From Syntrophomonas sp. UBA5288 (GTDB lineage: Bacteria > Bacillota > Syntrophomonadia > Syntrophomonadales > Syntrophomonadaceae): 22,226 nt of DNA. A model generated the notes under the pieces. The model was given only the letters and a program-made list of their open reading frames with translations, searched no databases and was not told the origin of the DNA. A program made the position numbers and the translations under genes. Where the stretch lies: positions 1 through 22,226 of the forward strand of contig DHSK01000019.1 in the NCBI GenBank assembly GCA_002408445.1. Reading direction: 5' to 3'. This document shows positions 7,865-15,673 of this stretch, in pieces (the stretch's first letter is position 1; each line of letters opens with the position of its first letter).

Positions 7865-8089
7865 TTATTCCACGATAATGGTATCAGCTTCTTCCTTGCG
7901 CAAAGATAGATGGAATCCCTGGCTTTTTACTTCTACTGGATTACCTAAAGGAGCGTAACGCTCCATTATGAGTTCTGTTCCCGGCACCAGGCCCATTTCC
8001 ACAATACGGCGACGGATGCTGCCATGTCCGGTAACGGCCTTAATGCGTGCTCTCTCTCCGGGTGTGAGTTCTTTTAAAGTACGGGTCAT
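7865..8089 (-). CDS. feoA: FeoA-family protein (second locus)
   Basis: A 74-residue FeoA SH3-like domain protein (TRTLKELTPGERARIKAV, then SIRRRIVEMGLVPGTELIM, ending SLRKEEADTIIVE), the cytoplasmic partner of FeoB. The start is taken at ATG 8089, which lies 6 bases after GGAGGTG (8102-8096). The upstream ATG at 8104 overlaps that ribosome site and is rejected. It sits between the Cys-rich membrane protein gene and feoB2. Confidence 0.93.
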   Translation of the reverse strand: MTRTLKELTPGERARIKAVTGHGSIRRRIVEMGLVPGTELIMERYAPLGNPVEVKSQGFHLSLRKEEADTIIVE

Positions 8090-8124
8090 ATATAGCACCT
8101 CCATAATTTATCGGGCATAAGTTC

Positions 8125-8352
8125 TCATTCATCTTTGGGTGGTAAAACATCATTTGTCTGGCCTGGGGGATCCAGCTGTTTCGTAATAACCGGTTCCGTC
8201 CACTGGCGGCTGGGGCAGGAGCTGGAACACGTTCCGCAGTTGCAAGAGCCCTTGGCCGATTTGCCGTTAACCGTGTTTAATAATCCTTTGGCCTTGAAAT
8301 AAATAATAACCAGGGCCAGCAGAACCACTAAAAACACTATAAATTCTTGCAT
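8125..8352 (-). CDS. FeoB-associated Cys-rich membrane protein
   Basis: A 75-residue protein with one N-terminal membrane helix (about residues 3-20, MQEFIVFLVVLLALVIIYF) and a short cytoplasmic segment carrying the cysteine cluster CNCGTCSSSC, the hallmark of the small proteins encoded beside feoB in Firmicutes and Bacteroidetes. It is thought to be a FeoC-like accessory; its precise role is not established. The start is ATG 8352, 8 bases after AAGGAG. The in-frame GTG at 8361 overlaps that ribosome site. It is the first gene of the minus-strand feo operon, unlike the usual feoA-feoB-then-accessory order. Confidence 0.85.
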   Translation of the reverse strand: MQEFIVFLVVLLALVIIYFKAKGLLNTVNGKSAKGSCNCGTCSSSCPSRQWTEPVITKQLDPPGQTNDVLPPKDE

Positions 8353-8373
8353 TAAATTCACTCCTTTCCTAAA

Positions 8374-8397
8374 AAAAGTTAGCCAAACCTAACTTTT
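8374..8397 (-). promoter_or_regulatory. DtxR/IdeR-like palindrome upstream of feo operon 2
   Basis: AAAAGTTAG (8374-8382) and CTAACTTTT (8389-8397) form a perfect 9-bp inverted repeat around CCAAAC. The core reads TTAGGTTTGGCTAA on the minus strand, similar to iron-dependent DtxR/IdeR boxes. It lies about 20 bases before the first start codon, where binding would block transcription. The regulator at 427-915 is the obvious candidate; that pairing is inferred. Confidence 0.6.
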
Positions 8398-8429
8398 ATA
8401 AAAAATATATGTTGCAATAGAATTAACAA

Positions 8430-8448
8430 TGATAATGATTATCAATAT
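8430..8448 (-). promoter_or_regulatory. Fur box upstream of feo operon 2
   Basis: TGATAATGATTATCA (8430-8444) is an exact 7-1-7 Fur palindrome, and the 19-base GATAATGATTATCAATATC starting at 8431 is very close to the classical consensus. On the minus strand it contains TTGATA, which could serve as a -35 element, so Fur-Fe2+ binding would occlude the promoter. No fur gene is in the window. Confidence 0.85.
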
Positions 8449-8772
8449 CATAATAACGTTAGTTTTAAGCTATTGTCAATATTATTTGAAAGATATCTGC
8501 ACGAAAAAATATTGATATTTAGCGCTTTAATTACATATGTCGCTAAATCGGCTATTATAAGGTTCCCAAGGGTAGAAATCAATCACCAAGCATGATTAGT
8601 CGGCCTTATTGGGAATAAGAAAGGAAAATACTTAATAGAAAAATCAAAACCCTAATGACATCTCTTTAAGATTAGCAGCAATCGCAAGGGGGGTTAATGT
8701 AAGTTCGGAGTGCAACTGTTGTTTAATGAATAGTTATATGCTGCGAAATGGAGGATTAATTATGATGTTGTT
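8449..8772. other. Intergenic region with unexplained inverted repeats
   Basis: No convincing gene is seen here. It holds ATTTAGCG/CGCTAAAT arms (8517-8524 with 8541-8548) and a longer-range perfect pairing TTCCCAA/TTGGGAA (8563-8569 with 8609-8615) enclosing a possible inner AATCA/TGATT stem. A ribosome-site-like GGAGG near 8750 precedes only a 4-codon frame (MMLF). It could carry a small RNA or leader, but nothing matches a riboswitch I recognise. Confidence 0.35.
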
Positions 8773-8780
8773 TTGACATC

Positions 8781-8810
8781 TTGACTTAAACTTATATGTT
8801 AATTTATATT
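8781..8810 (+). promoter_or_regulatory. Sigma-A-type promoter of the csoR-ATPase operon
   Basis: TTGACT (8781-8786) and TATATT (8805-8810) are separated by 18 bases, immediately upstream of the operator palindrome. An alternative -35, TTGACA, is at 8773-8778 but has no good -10 partner. Confidence 0.6.
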
Positions 8811-8815
8811 ATACT

Positions 8816-8839
8816 TATACCTATACCCCTATAGGTATA
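8816..8839 (+). promoter_or_regulatory. CsoR-type operator palindrome
   Basis: TATACCTATA (8816-8825) and TATAGGTATA (8830-8839) form a perfect 10-bp inverted repeat around CCCC. The T/A-rich arms flanking a C-tract are typical of CsoR/RcnR-family operators. It begins 6 bases after the -10 element and ends just before the AAGGAGG ribosome site of the repressor gene, a position suited to autorepression relieved by metal. Confidence 0.8.
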
Positions 8840-8857
8840 ATATAAGGAGGAATTAAA

Positions 8858-9133
8858 ATGCGTCAATGTATGGATGCTGCTAATCTGCATGCGCGAATCA
8901 GAAAAATCATAGGTCAGTTAAATGCTATCGACAAAATGGTGGATGAAGATGTGCCTTGCGAAGATGTATTAATCCAAATTAACGCCGCCAAGGGTGCTCT
9001 GCATAAGGTCGGTCAAGTTGTATTGGAAGGGCATCTGAATCACTGTGTAAGGGATGGGATTGAACACGGTGACGCGGAAAAGACCATTGCAGAATTTGCC
9101 AAAGCTATAGAGCATTTTTCCCGCATGTCATAA
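8858..9133 (+). CDS. CsoR/RcnR-family metal-sensing repressor
   Basis: A 91-residue all-helical repressor of the DUF156 family. The CsoR ligand set is present: C34 (in DVPCEDVL), H59 and C63 (in EGHLNHC). H11 near the N-terminus could supply a fourth ligand as in Ni(II)-sensing relatives, though the alignment there is uncertain. Cys-His-Cys supports metal sensing rather than formaldehyde (FrmR) or persulfide sensing. The family binds DNA apo and releases it on metal binding. The start ATG lies 6 bases after AAGGAGG. It is followed 9 bases later by the P-type ATPase gene, its likely regulatory target, and preceded by a matching palindromic operator. The metal (Cu, Ni, Co or other) is not decided by sequence alone. 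Confidence 0.9.
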   Translation: MRQCMDAANLHARIRKIIGQLNAIDKMVDEDVPCEDVLIQINAAKGALHKVGQVVLEGHLNHCVRDGIEHGDAEKTIAEFAKAIEHFSRMS

Positions 9134-9142
9134 CCGGAGGAT

Positions 9143-11023
9143 ATGATGATAAATAAAATAAAAGAAGTTCTTTTGGATGAAATAAAAAGGGATGTATTTT
9201 GGCTCATTTTATCCGGATCAGCCTTGCTCATCAGCTTGTTAGATATCGGCCATTTCCCATTGGACATGGCTTGGGTGGCTATTATTCTATGCGGTATTCC
9301 AATCATTAAAGAAGCTATTACCGGGTTGGTCACCCAATTTGATATAAAAGCGGATGTATTAGTTTCGCTGGCTTTGATATCTGCGGTAATCATTGGCGAG
9401 ATTTTTGCTGCCGGTGAAGTGGCCTTTATCATGCAGCTCGGGGCGTTGCTGGAAACACTTACGGTGGCCAGGGCCAGGGCAGGTATCGAAAAGCTGGTCA
9501 ACTTAACGCCGCAAACTGCCAGGGTATTACGTAATGGGGAAGAGATCATGGTAGAGGCAGATCAAATAATCGCAGGAGACATCCTGCGGGTCAGTCCGGG
9601 AGAAACGATTGCGGTTGACGGAATAATATTAAATGGCCAGACTTCCATTGATGAATCTGTTATGACCGGTGAGTCTTTACCGGTAGATAAAGGGGCAGGG
9701 GATGAGGTTAAAAGCGGCACCATAAATCAATTTGGCGCTTTCGATATGCAGGCGACCAAGGTGGGCGCGGACAGCTCATTACAGCGGATGATTGAATTAG
9801 TTAAATCCGCTGATGCCGGCAAAGCCAAAATTGTTGGACTGGCCGACAGATGGGCGACCTGGATTGTAGTCATCGCATTAACGGCTGCTTTATCAACCTG
9901 GTTTGTAACCGGTCAAATCATTAGAGCAGTTACTATTCTGGTAGTCTTTTGTCCCTGTGCATTGGTATTAGCCACACCCACTGCCATTATGGCGGCCATT
10001 GGCAATGCCACCAAGTATGGTATTCTGGTGCGGGAAGGAGATGCCCTGGAGCGCCTTTCCCAGGTTAAGAAGATTACCTTTGATAAAACCGGAACTTTAA
10101 CCCACGGTAAACCACAGGTGGCAGAGATTAAAAGCTTCATGAACGACTATTCCACGGATGAGCTGTTTGCCATCGCGGCATCGGCCGAATTACGCTCCGA
10201 ACATCCGCTCGGCAAGGCGATTGTCAGTGGTTATAAAGAACGGTATGGTTTTTTACCGGATGAACCCGACCAGTTTCAGATGCATATTGGGCGTGGCGTG
10301 GTGGCTTATTCCGATCATAAACGTATACTGGCCGGCAATGCCGAACTGTTGAAGGAAAACGGGATTATCCTATCGGATGAAATAAGAACGGCTGCATTGT
10401 CACTGACACAAAAGGGATGCACCATTATTTATCTTGCGGGTGAATTTGGCGCCATAGGCTTTATTGCTTTAGCTGATACGGTGAGGTCGAGTGCTTCAGC
10501 TATCGTGTCCGGATTAAACCATATGGATGTGAAGACGGTATTGCTAACCGGGGATCATAAAGAGGCTGCCTCTGCCATTGCCCAGCAGGTAGGAATAACC
10601 GAAATTAACTCGGACTGTTTGCCCGAAGACAAGCTTAAGATAATTAATGAATATCAAAATAAATTCGAACCGGTTTGCATGGTAGGTGACGGGATAAATG
10701 ATGCCCCGGCTTTAAAGGTTGCTCATGTTGGAATCGCCATGGGCGGCATTGGCAGCGACATTGCTATTGAAGCTGCCGATATCGCTTTTGTACGTGATGA
10801 TATACAGTATTTACCGCATCTTTTGGCTTTGTCCCAACGTATGATGACTACCATAAAAAGCAATATAGTTTTTGCTATGGCGTTAAATTTTCTGGCTATA
10901 ATCCTGGCCATAAAAGGATTATTAAACCCGGTATGGGGGGCATTGGTGCATAATGCCGGTTCGGTACTGGTTATAATCAATTCGTCATTACTGCTTAAAT
11001 GGAAGGAAAATAAGCATTCCTAA
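9143..11023 (+). CDS. P1B-type heavy-metal translocating ATPase without N-terminal metal-binding domain
   Basis: A 626-residue membrane pump with all core P-type elements: TGES (175-178) in the actuator domain, the transmembrane metal motif CPC (270-272), phosphorylation site D314 in DKTGTLTHGKP, the SEHPLGKAI nucleotide-site histidine motif, and GDGINDAP (515-522). It lacks the N-terminal HMA domain with CxxC that most relatives carry. The last membrane helices read ALNFLAIILA and HNAGSVLVIINSSLLLK, not the YN and MxxSS signature of Cu+ pumps, so a copper assignment is not supported. Zn/Cd, Ni/Co or Mn-type export are possible. ATG 9146 may be the true start: it lies 5 bases after CGGAGG, whereas ATG 9143 is only 2 bases after it. 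It is co-transcribed with the CsoR-type repressor. Confidence 0.92.
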   Translation: MMINKIKEVLLDEIKRDVFWLILSGSALLISLLDIGHFPLDMAWVAIILCGIPIIKEAITGLVTQFDIKADVLVSLALISAVIIGEIFAAGEVAFIMQLGALLETLTVARARAGIEKLVNLTPQTARVLRNGEEIMVEADQIIAGDILRVSPGETIAVDGIILNGQTSIDESVMTGESLPVDKGAGDEVKSGTINQFGAFDMQATKVGADSSLQRMIELVKSADAGKAKIVGLADRWATWIVVIALTAALSTWFVTGQIIRAVTILVVFCPCALVLATPTAIMAAIGNATKYGILVREGDALERLSQVKKITFDKTGTLTHGKPQVAEIKSFMNDYSTDELFAIAASAELRSEHPLGKAIVSGYKERYGFLPDEPDQFQMHIGRGVVAYSDHKRILAGNAELLKENGIILSDEIRTAALSLTQKGCTIIYLAGEFGAIGFIALADTVRSSASAIVSGLNHMDVKTVLLTGDHKEAASAIAQQVGITEINSDCLPEDKLKIINEYQNKFEPVCMVGDGINDAPALKVAHVGIAMGGIGSDIAIEAADIAFVRDDIQYLPHLLALSQRMMTTIKSNIVFAMALNFLAIILAIKGLLNPVWGALVHNAGSVLVIINSSLLLKWKENKHS

Positions 11024-11108
11024 AACCTTTAACCAAAGATGCCCTCAACCGGCTTAATTATTGTATTAATCTTGGAGTCATTATGGCATGTTGAAAAGGT
11101 TATATTTC

Positions 11109-12269
11109 TCAATGTACCAACTGTTCCAGAGCATGCTTAAGGGCTTCCGCCAGGTGTTCCATATCTTCTCTGGTATTTAAGCCGGACAGACTGATGCGAA
11201 TTGATCCGGCGGCTTCCTGGTCCGATAGACCGATGGCCTTTAGAACATGGCTGGTTTTGGTCTTTCGGGAGGTGCAAGCCGACCCGGTCGAAACATATAT
11301 CTGGTCGGCTTCCAGTACACGGGCCAGCACCTCACCTCTTACACCTGCAAACGATAGATTAATAATATGGGGAGCAGCCTGTGCAAGAGCAGGTCCGTTG
11401 ATCCGGCCGGGTACTGAATATTTGTTTAGCAGCGTTAATAAGTACTCTTTTAAGGAGCTCATTCTTTCAGAGATCTCGTTTTGTTCACCTATAGCTCTTT
11501 TTAAAGCCATACCAAATCCAACGATACCCGGAACATTCTCCGTCCCCGATCTAAAACCCAGCTCCTGTCCTCCACCATATATAATTGATCTCAGGTTAGT
11601 ACCTTCTTTTACAAATAAAGCGCCTGCCCCCTTGGGTCCATGAATTTTGTGAGCACTCATGGATATTAAATCCACCCCCATTTGACGAGGGTAAACCTGA
11701 ACTTTGCCAACTGCCTGCACACAATCGGAATGAAAAATGATATTCGGGTTTTTATTTTTGCATACCTTAACCAGATCTTTTATGGGCTGGACCGAACCAA
11801 TCTCATTATTAACCAGCATTATACTTACCAATACCGTTCCCGGGTTAACTAAATCAGCTAAAACATCTGGCTCAATTATTCCCCAACGATTCACCGGGCA
11901 GTAGTCAACTTTAAATCCATTTTGGCCCAAGTATTTAACTACTTCCAAAACCGAGGGATGTTCAATGGAAGAACATATTATATGGTCTCCCCGTCTGCGA
12001 CGGGATAAGGCTGCACTAACTAAAGCCCAATTATTGGATTCAGTACCGCCGGAGGTAAAAAAGATCTCCTTATTCTTTACTTCCAAGGCTTGACTAATAT
12101 TCTTTCTGGCCTCGGTTATAAGACTTTCGGCTAATACACCTTTGCTATGTGATGATGAAGGATTGCCAAATTCATCAACCATAACGGAACGAATTCTATC
12201 AGCGATATCAGGCAGAACCGGTGTAGTCGCACTATTATCCAGGTAAACTTCCTTAGTATTTAAAGACAT
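11109..12269 (-). CDS. Cysteine desulfurase (NifS/IscS-like, ThiI partner)
   Basis: A 386-residue PLP enzyme that takes sulfur from L-cysteine as a protein-bound persulfide. Visible features are LDNSATTP near the N-terminus, SGGTESNNWAL, H104 in SSIEHPSV (stacks on PLP), SDCVQAVGK, the Schiff-base lysine K208 in SAHKIHGPKG, FRSGTENV, and the persulfide cysteine C332 on the flexible loop STGSACTSRKTKTSHVL. It follows thiI by 19 bases with a TAGGAGT ribosome site, so the pair is an operon. In Bacillus subtilis the analogous NifZ-ThiI pair makes 4-thiouridine in tRNA, and that is the likely job here. The gene runs convergent to the metal ATPase gene. Confidence 0.94.
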   Translation of the reverse strand: MSLNTKEVYLDNSATTPVLPDIADRIRSVMVDEFGNPSSSHSKGVLAESLITEARKNISQALEVKNKEIFFTSGGTESNNWALVSAALSRRRRGDHIICSSIEHPSVLEVVKYLGQNGFKVDYCPVNRWGIIEPDVLADLVNPGTVLVSIMLVNNEIGSVQPIKDLVKVCKNKNPNIIFHSDCVQAVGKVQVYPRQMGVDLISMSAHKIHGPKGAGALFVKEGTNLRSIIYGGGQELGFRSGTENVPGIVGFGMALKRAIGEQNEISERMSSLKEYLLTLLNKYSVPGRINGPALAQAAPHIINLSFAGVRGEVLARVLEADQIYVSTGSACTSRKTKTSHVLKAIGLSDQEAAGSIRISLSGLNTREDMEHLAEALKHALEQLVH

Positions 12270-12288
12270 ACTTAACTCCTATATAAAA

Positions 12289-13476
12289 TTAATCAAGATA
12301 TTCCAACTCAGAAGCCGCATCCAGATGGATTTTCTCAACTTCTTCCACTGCCTGCTCGATCAAGATCTCCCAATCGATTCCTGCTTCCGCTTGGATAACT
12401 TGCTTTAAAACTGGCCTGGTAGCAGGGTGCCGGGGGACAAAGAGGGAACAACAATCTTCAAACGGAAGAATCGATATATCGTATGTGTCGATCTGATGAG
12501 CTCTATCGATTATTTCACTTTTGTCCATGCCCACCAAAGGTTTTAGCTGTAATATAGAACAAGCCTGGCCAATTACACTCATGCTCTCTAAAGTCTGGCT
12601 GGCGACCTGACCGACGCTTTCACCGGTAATAACAGCTAAAGCGCCTTCCCGGGCAGCTATCTTTTCAGTAATACGCAGCATCATCCTGCGCATGATCGTA
12701 ACGCGGAATTTTTCAGGGCAATGTTTCCAGATAGTCTCCTGAATAGAGGTGAAATTAACCACCAACAGCTCCATATCATTTTGATTATAAACAGCTATCT
12801 TTTCCGCTAAATCAACTACTTTTTTCTTACTGCGTTCCCCGGTATAGGGAAAACTGAAGAAATGAACCGCCGCTACTTTTATACCCCGTTTCATAGCCAT
12901 CCATCCCGCCACCGGACTATCCAGTCCGCCTGAGAGCAGAAGCAGCCCTTTGCCGCTGCAACCTACCGGCATGCCGCCGGGGCCCGCAATAGTCTCGGCA
13001 TAAACCAGACTATCATCTGACCTTATTTCAACGCTTACAGTTATATCAGGATTATGCAGATCTACTTTTAAATGGGGAAAAGTATCCAGCAGTTTCGATC
13101 CTAAGATTCTGCTTACCTCCGGCGAAGTAACAGGAAATTTCTTATCTGCCCGGCGGCAACTAACCCGTAGTGTTTTTGCGTTTATGGAATCATTAATTAA
13201 CTGCTGGGCTGCGACCATAAATGATTCCATATCCGCGTCAACCTTAATCACCGGGCTCAGGGAAACTATTCCAAAGACCTTGGTTAAAAGGCTCATAATT
13301 TTTCTTTCATTGCCGTCAGTTTTAACCAAAATCCGGCCTGAAGTCGTATAGACATCAGCACCATTTTCACTTTTTAAGGCCAGGCGAATGTTCTTGATTA
13401 AAATCGATTCAAAAAACCCCCGGTTGGCACCCTTTAATCCGATTTCACCGTATCGTACCAATACCGCATCGTACAT
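12289..13476 (-). CDS. thiI: tRNA 4-thiouridine synthase ThiI (no rhodanese domain)
   Basis: A 395-residue enzyme that adenylates uridine-8 of tRNA and replaces its oxygen with sulfur. It has an N-terminal ferredoxin-like segment (RYGEIGLKGANRGFFE), a THUMP domain (about 60-165) and a PP-loop ATPase domain with SGGLDS at 182-187. The FEDCCSLFVP motif (339-348) includes C343, which matches the conserved catalytic-disulfide cysteine of ThiI. The length lacks the C-terminal rhodanese domain found in Escherichia coli, as is usual in Firmicutes, so persulfide must come directly from the cysteine desulfurase encoded downstream. Start ATG 13476 with a modest GGCGGTG ribosome site. Confidence 0.96.
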   Translation of the reverse strand: MYDAVLVRYGEIGLKGANRGFFESILIKNIRLALKSENGADVYTTSGRILVKTDGNERKIMSLLTKVFGIVSLSPVIKVDADMESFMVAAQQLINDSINAKTLRVSCRRADKKFPVTSPEVSRILGSKLLDTFPHLKVDLHNPDITVSVEIRSDDSLVYAETIAGPGGMPVGCSGKGLLLLSGGLDSPVAGWMAMKRGIKVAAVHFFSFPYTGERSKKKVVDLAEKIAVYNQNDMELLVVNFTSIQETIWKHCPEKFRVTIMRRMMLRITEKIAAREGALAVITGESVGQVASQTLESMSVIGQACSILQLKPLVGMDKSEIIDRAHQIDTYDISILPFEDCCSLFVPRHPATRPVLKQVIQAEAGIDWEILIEQAVEEVEKIHLDAASELEYLD

Positions 13477-13820
13477 TTTTTCACCGCCAATAAATTATTG
13501 TTTCTCTACCAAATAATATATAATCAATCGATATACTAGGTTTTAAGATAACTGCACTTTTTTCAAAAGTCAACCGCTATTTAAGGCCGGAGCCTTATGG
13601 GAAGAAATTTTACTTGTATTTTAAAGCTATCGTCATATACTAAATTTAACTATTATATAGGATTGCCAGATAAAGAAAATTTAGCATATATCTCACCACA
13701 GATAATATTGTTTAATTATACTCTATAAAAACAATAGGTATAATAGAGTAGGTAAATATATACGAGTCTTCCCACAGTAAGATAAAAAAAGATAATATAT
13801 AAATAACTAAAATTGAGAAA
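13477..13820. other. Divergent intergenic region between thiI and larE
   Basis: This AT-rich gap holds the promoters of two divergent units but no gene. A likely larE -10 TATAAT (13739-13744) pairs with a weak -35 TTATAC (13716-13721). An 8-bp inverted repeat TACTCTAT/ATAGAGTA (13719-13726 with 13743-13750) overlaps that -10 and may be an operator. No T-box or riboswitch was recognised. Confidence 0.5.
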
Positions 13821-13835
13821 ATGAGGTTTGGTATC

Positions 13836-14642
13836 ATGGATGTAAATGAAAAGCTGGCTAAGTTGGAATCTTATCTTGAGTCTTTGGATAGTTTGGCGGT
13901 TGCTTTTTCCGGCGGGGTGGACAGCAGCTTCCTGTTAAAAATAGCTCATACCTTGTTAGGCGATAAGGTATTGGCTGTTATTATAAATTCTTCCACTTTC
14001 CCCCAACGGGAACTGGAGGATGCGCTCGAACTTGTCAACGATCTGGAAGTTAACTATCGTATAATAGAAGCGGAAAATATTAATATTGAGGGTTTTGCGG
14101 ATAATCCGCGCAACCGCTGTTATCTTTGCAAACGTGATTTGTTCTCCCATGTCTGGCCGGTCGCCCGGGATAATAATATAAAGTGGGTGGCAGATGGTTC
14201 CAATTTCGATGATATAAATGACTATCGACCAGGTATGATGGCTATAAAAGAATTAGGAGTAATTAGTCCCTTATTGGAGGCCGGACTCAGGAAAGCCGAT
14301 ATTCGAGCCCTATCTAAACGTATGCAGCTTAAAAGCTGGGATAAACCTGCTGCCGCCTGCCTGGCTTCACGCTTTTCCTATGGCCAGAGAATAAGCCTGG
14401 AAAAACTTAAGATGGTGGAAGCGGGGGAAGACTTTTTATTAGAGCTTGGGTTTAAACAGGTGAGGGTAAGGGTCCATGAGAATTTGGCCCGCATCGAAGT
14501 AGATCCGGCTGAACGGCATAAATTTTATAACGATAAAATAATGGATCAGATTTCCGATAAATTTAAAGAATTAGGTTTTCCTTATTCAAGTCTCGATCTG
14601 GCCGGTTATCGAACCGGCAGTATGAATGAAAATATTGATTAA
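13836..14642 (+). CDS. larE: ATP-dependent sacrificial sulfur transferase LarE
   Basis: A 268-residue PP-loop protein. SGGVDS (25-30) is the AMP-forming loop, C95 and C98 sit in CYLCK, and WDKPAAACLASRFSYG carries C175, which aligns with the single sacrificial cysteine (C176) of Lactobacillus plantarum LarE. There is no three-cysteine [4Fe-4S] set as in the Thermotoga type, so it is probably a single-turnover sulfur donor that becomes dehydroalanine. LarE thiolates the nicotinic-acid derivative that becomes the nickel-pincer cofactor of lactate racemase-type enzymes; larA, larB and larC are not in this window. The start ATG 13836 is chosen because GAGGT lies 8 bases upstream. An ATG at 13821 overlaps that site. 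Confidence 0.92.
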   Translation: MDVNEKLAKLESYLESLDSLAVAFSGGVDSSFLLKIAHTLLGDKVLAVIINSSTFPQRELEDALELVNDLEVNYRIIEAENINIEGFADNPRNRCYLCKRDLFSHVWPVARDNNIKWVADGSNFDDINDYRPGMMAIKELGVISPLLEAGLRKADIRALSKRMQLKSWDKPAAACLASRFSYGQRISLEKLKMVEAGEDFLLELGFKQVRVRVHENLARIEVDPAERHKFYNDKIMDQISDKFKELGFPYSSLDLAGYRTGSMNENID

Positions 14643-14746
14643 CTGCCAGCCGTTATTTTTTAGGAATCGCCATGTGCTCAAAGATCGTTCGCCCATACTT
14701 AGAGTGATTAATTTACAATAAATTTCCTGACTTACTTAATATTTAA

Positions 14747-14775
14747 TTGTTTTACAATTTATTTTACACTATAAT
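14747..14775 (+). promoter_or_regulatory. Promoter of fdhD-lipoate gene group
   Basis: TTGTTT (14747-14752) and TATAAT (14770-14775) are 17 bases apart. A TAATTC/GAATTA inverted repeat (14772-14777 with 14783-14788) overlaps the -10 and start region and could be an operator. Confidence 0.65.
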
Positions 14776-14815
14776 TCCTATAGAATTAATATTTAATTAA
14801 AAAGGTGGCGTTTGT

Positions 14816-15607
14816 GTGCGAAGACCAATTCTTTACAAGAGCCATGATATTATCAAATACCGTCAGGGGATAGTTAAATCTGAAAATGATGACGTTGTTA
14901 TTGAAAAACCAGTTACACTCTTCTTAAATCATATGGAACTGGCTACCATGATCTGTTCTCCTGGGGGATACGAGGAACTGGGCACTGGATTCCTGTTAAG
15001 TGAAGGACTGGTAAAAAAGCGTTCTGATATCACCAACATTTCTTGCCGTGAAGAAGAAGGATTGCTGTATATGGAAACCAGCTGTCCCACCCCTCAGACA
15101 GGTAATTTCTTGCGGCGCCATGTAGCCAGCTGCTGCGGAAAAAGCAGAGCTGGAATATATTTCATTAACGATGCCCGGGAATTAGAGCCGGTTCAATCCA
15201 AAACGCAGTATACGATAGAACAATTATTAAATATAATATATCTATTGGATCATAATTCTCAAACCTTCAAATATACCGGCGGAGTACATAGTGCCGCCTT
15301 AGCCGATCATTCCGGCTTATTAATAAGATTTGAAGACATTGGCCGGCACAATGCCGTTGACAAGGTTCTGGGCCAAGCGTTCCTGGATGAAATGATAACC
15401 GAAGATAAGTGCCTGGTATTAACCGGTCGAATTGCCTCCGAAATTCTCATTAAGGCGATTCGCAGTCATATACCTATATTATTGTCCCGCTCGGCGCCGA
15501 CCGATTTAACTCTGAGTTTAGCAGAAGAATTTAATATTACGATTGCGGGCTTTGCTCGAGGACAAAACTTAAATATATATACTCATTCCGAAAGGATTTT
15601 AAGTTAG
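14816..15607 (+). CDS. fdhD: Formate dehydrogenase accessory sulfurtransferase FdhD
   Basis: A 263-residue protein that passes sulfur from a cysteine desulfurase to the molybdenum or tungsten bis-MGD cofactor of formate dehydrogenases. Family marks are GFLLSEGLV, a conserved sulfur-carrying cysteine region SCCGKSRAG (C106-C107), FKYTGGVHSAAL, FEDIGRHNAVDKVLG, LTGRIASEI and ILLSRSAPTDL, then IAGFARGQNLNIYTH at the end. The cysteines are adjacent (CC) rather than the CxxC of the Escherichia coli protein. Start GTG 14816, 7 bases after AAGGTGG. No formate dehydrogenase gene lies in the window. It is followed 66 bases later by the lipoate genes on the same strand, possibly one transcript. Confidence 0.95.
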   Translation: MRRPILYKSHDIIKYRQGIVKSENDDVVIEKPVTLFLNHMELATMICSPGGYEELGTGFLLSEGLVKKRSDITNISCREEEGLLYMETSCPTPQTGNFLRRHVASCCGKSRAGIYFINDARELEPVQSKTQYTIEQLLNIIYLLDHNSQTFKYTGGVHSAALADHSGLLIRFEDIGRHNAVDKVLGQAFLDEMITEDKCLVLTGRIASEILIKAIRSHIPILLSRSAPTDLTLSLAEEFNITIAGFARGQNLNIYTHSERILS

Positions 15608-15673
15608 AAGAAATTTTGCCTGGAAATCTGGGAGAAGTTAAATAAAATATTATAAAAGGGGATTTGTCACAAG

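Noticed and set aside
8755..8776. GGAGG followed by the 4-codon frame MMLF, as a leader peptide
   Set aside because: It is too short to support as a gene, lies upstream of the likely promoter, and shows no attenuator pairing.
9040..9549. 169-residue minus-strand frame
   Set aside because: It lies antisense across the csoR-ATPase junction, has serine- and isoleucine-rich composition typical of an antisense shadow, and has no ribosome site. The plus-strand genes there have clear family motifs.
9143..11023. Copper exporter CopA
   Set aside because: There is no HMA domain, and the YN and MxxSS Cu+ signatures of the last helices are absent, so only a general P1B call is made.
11194..11643. 149-residue plus-strand frame
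   Set aside because: It is the antisense shadow of the cysteine desulfurase C-terminal half.
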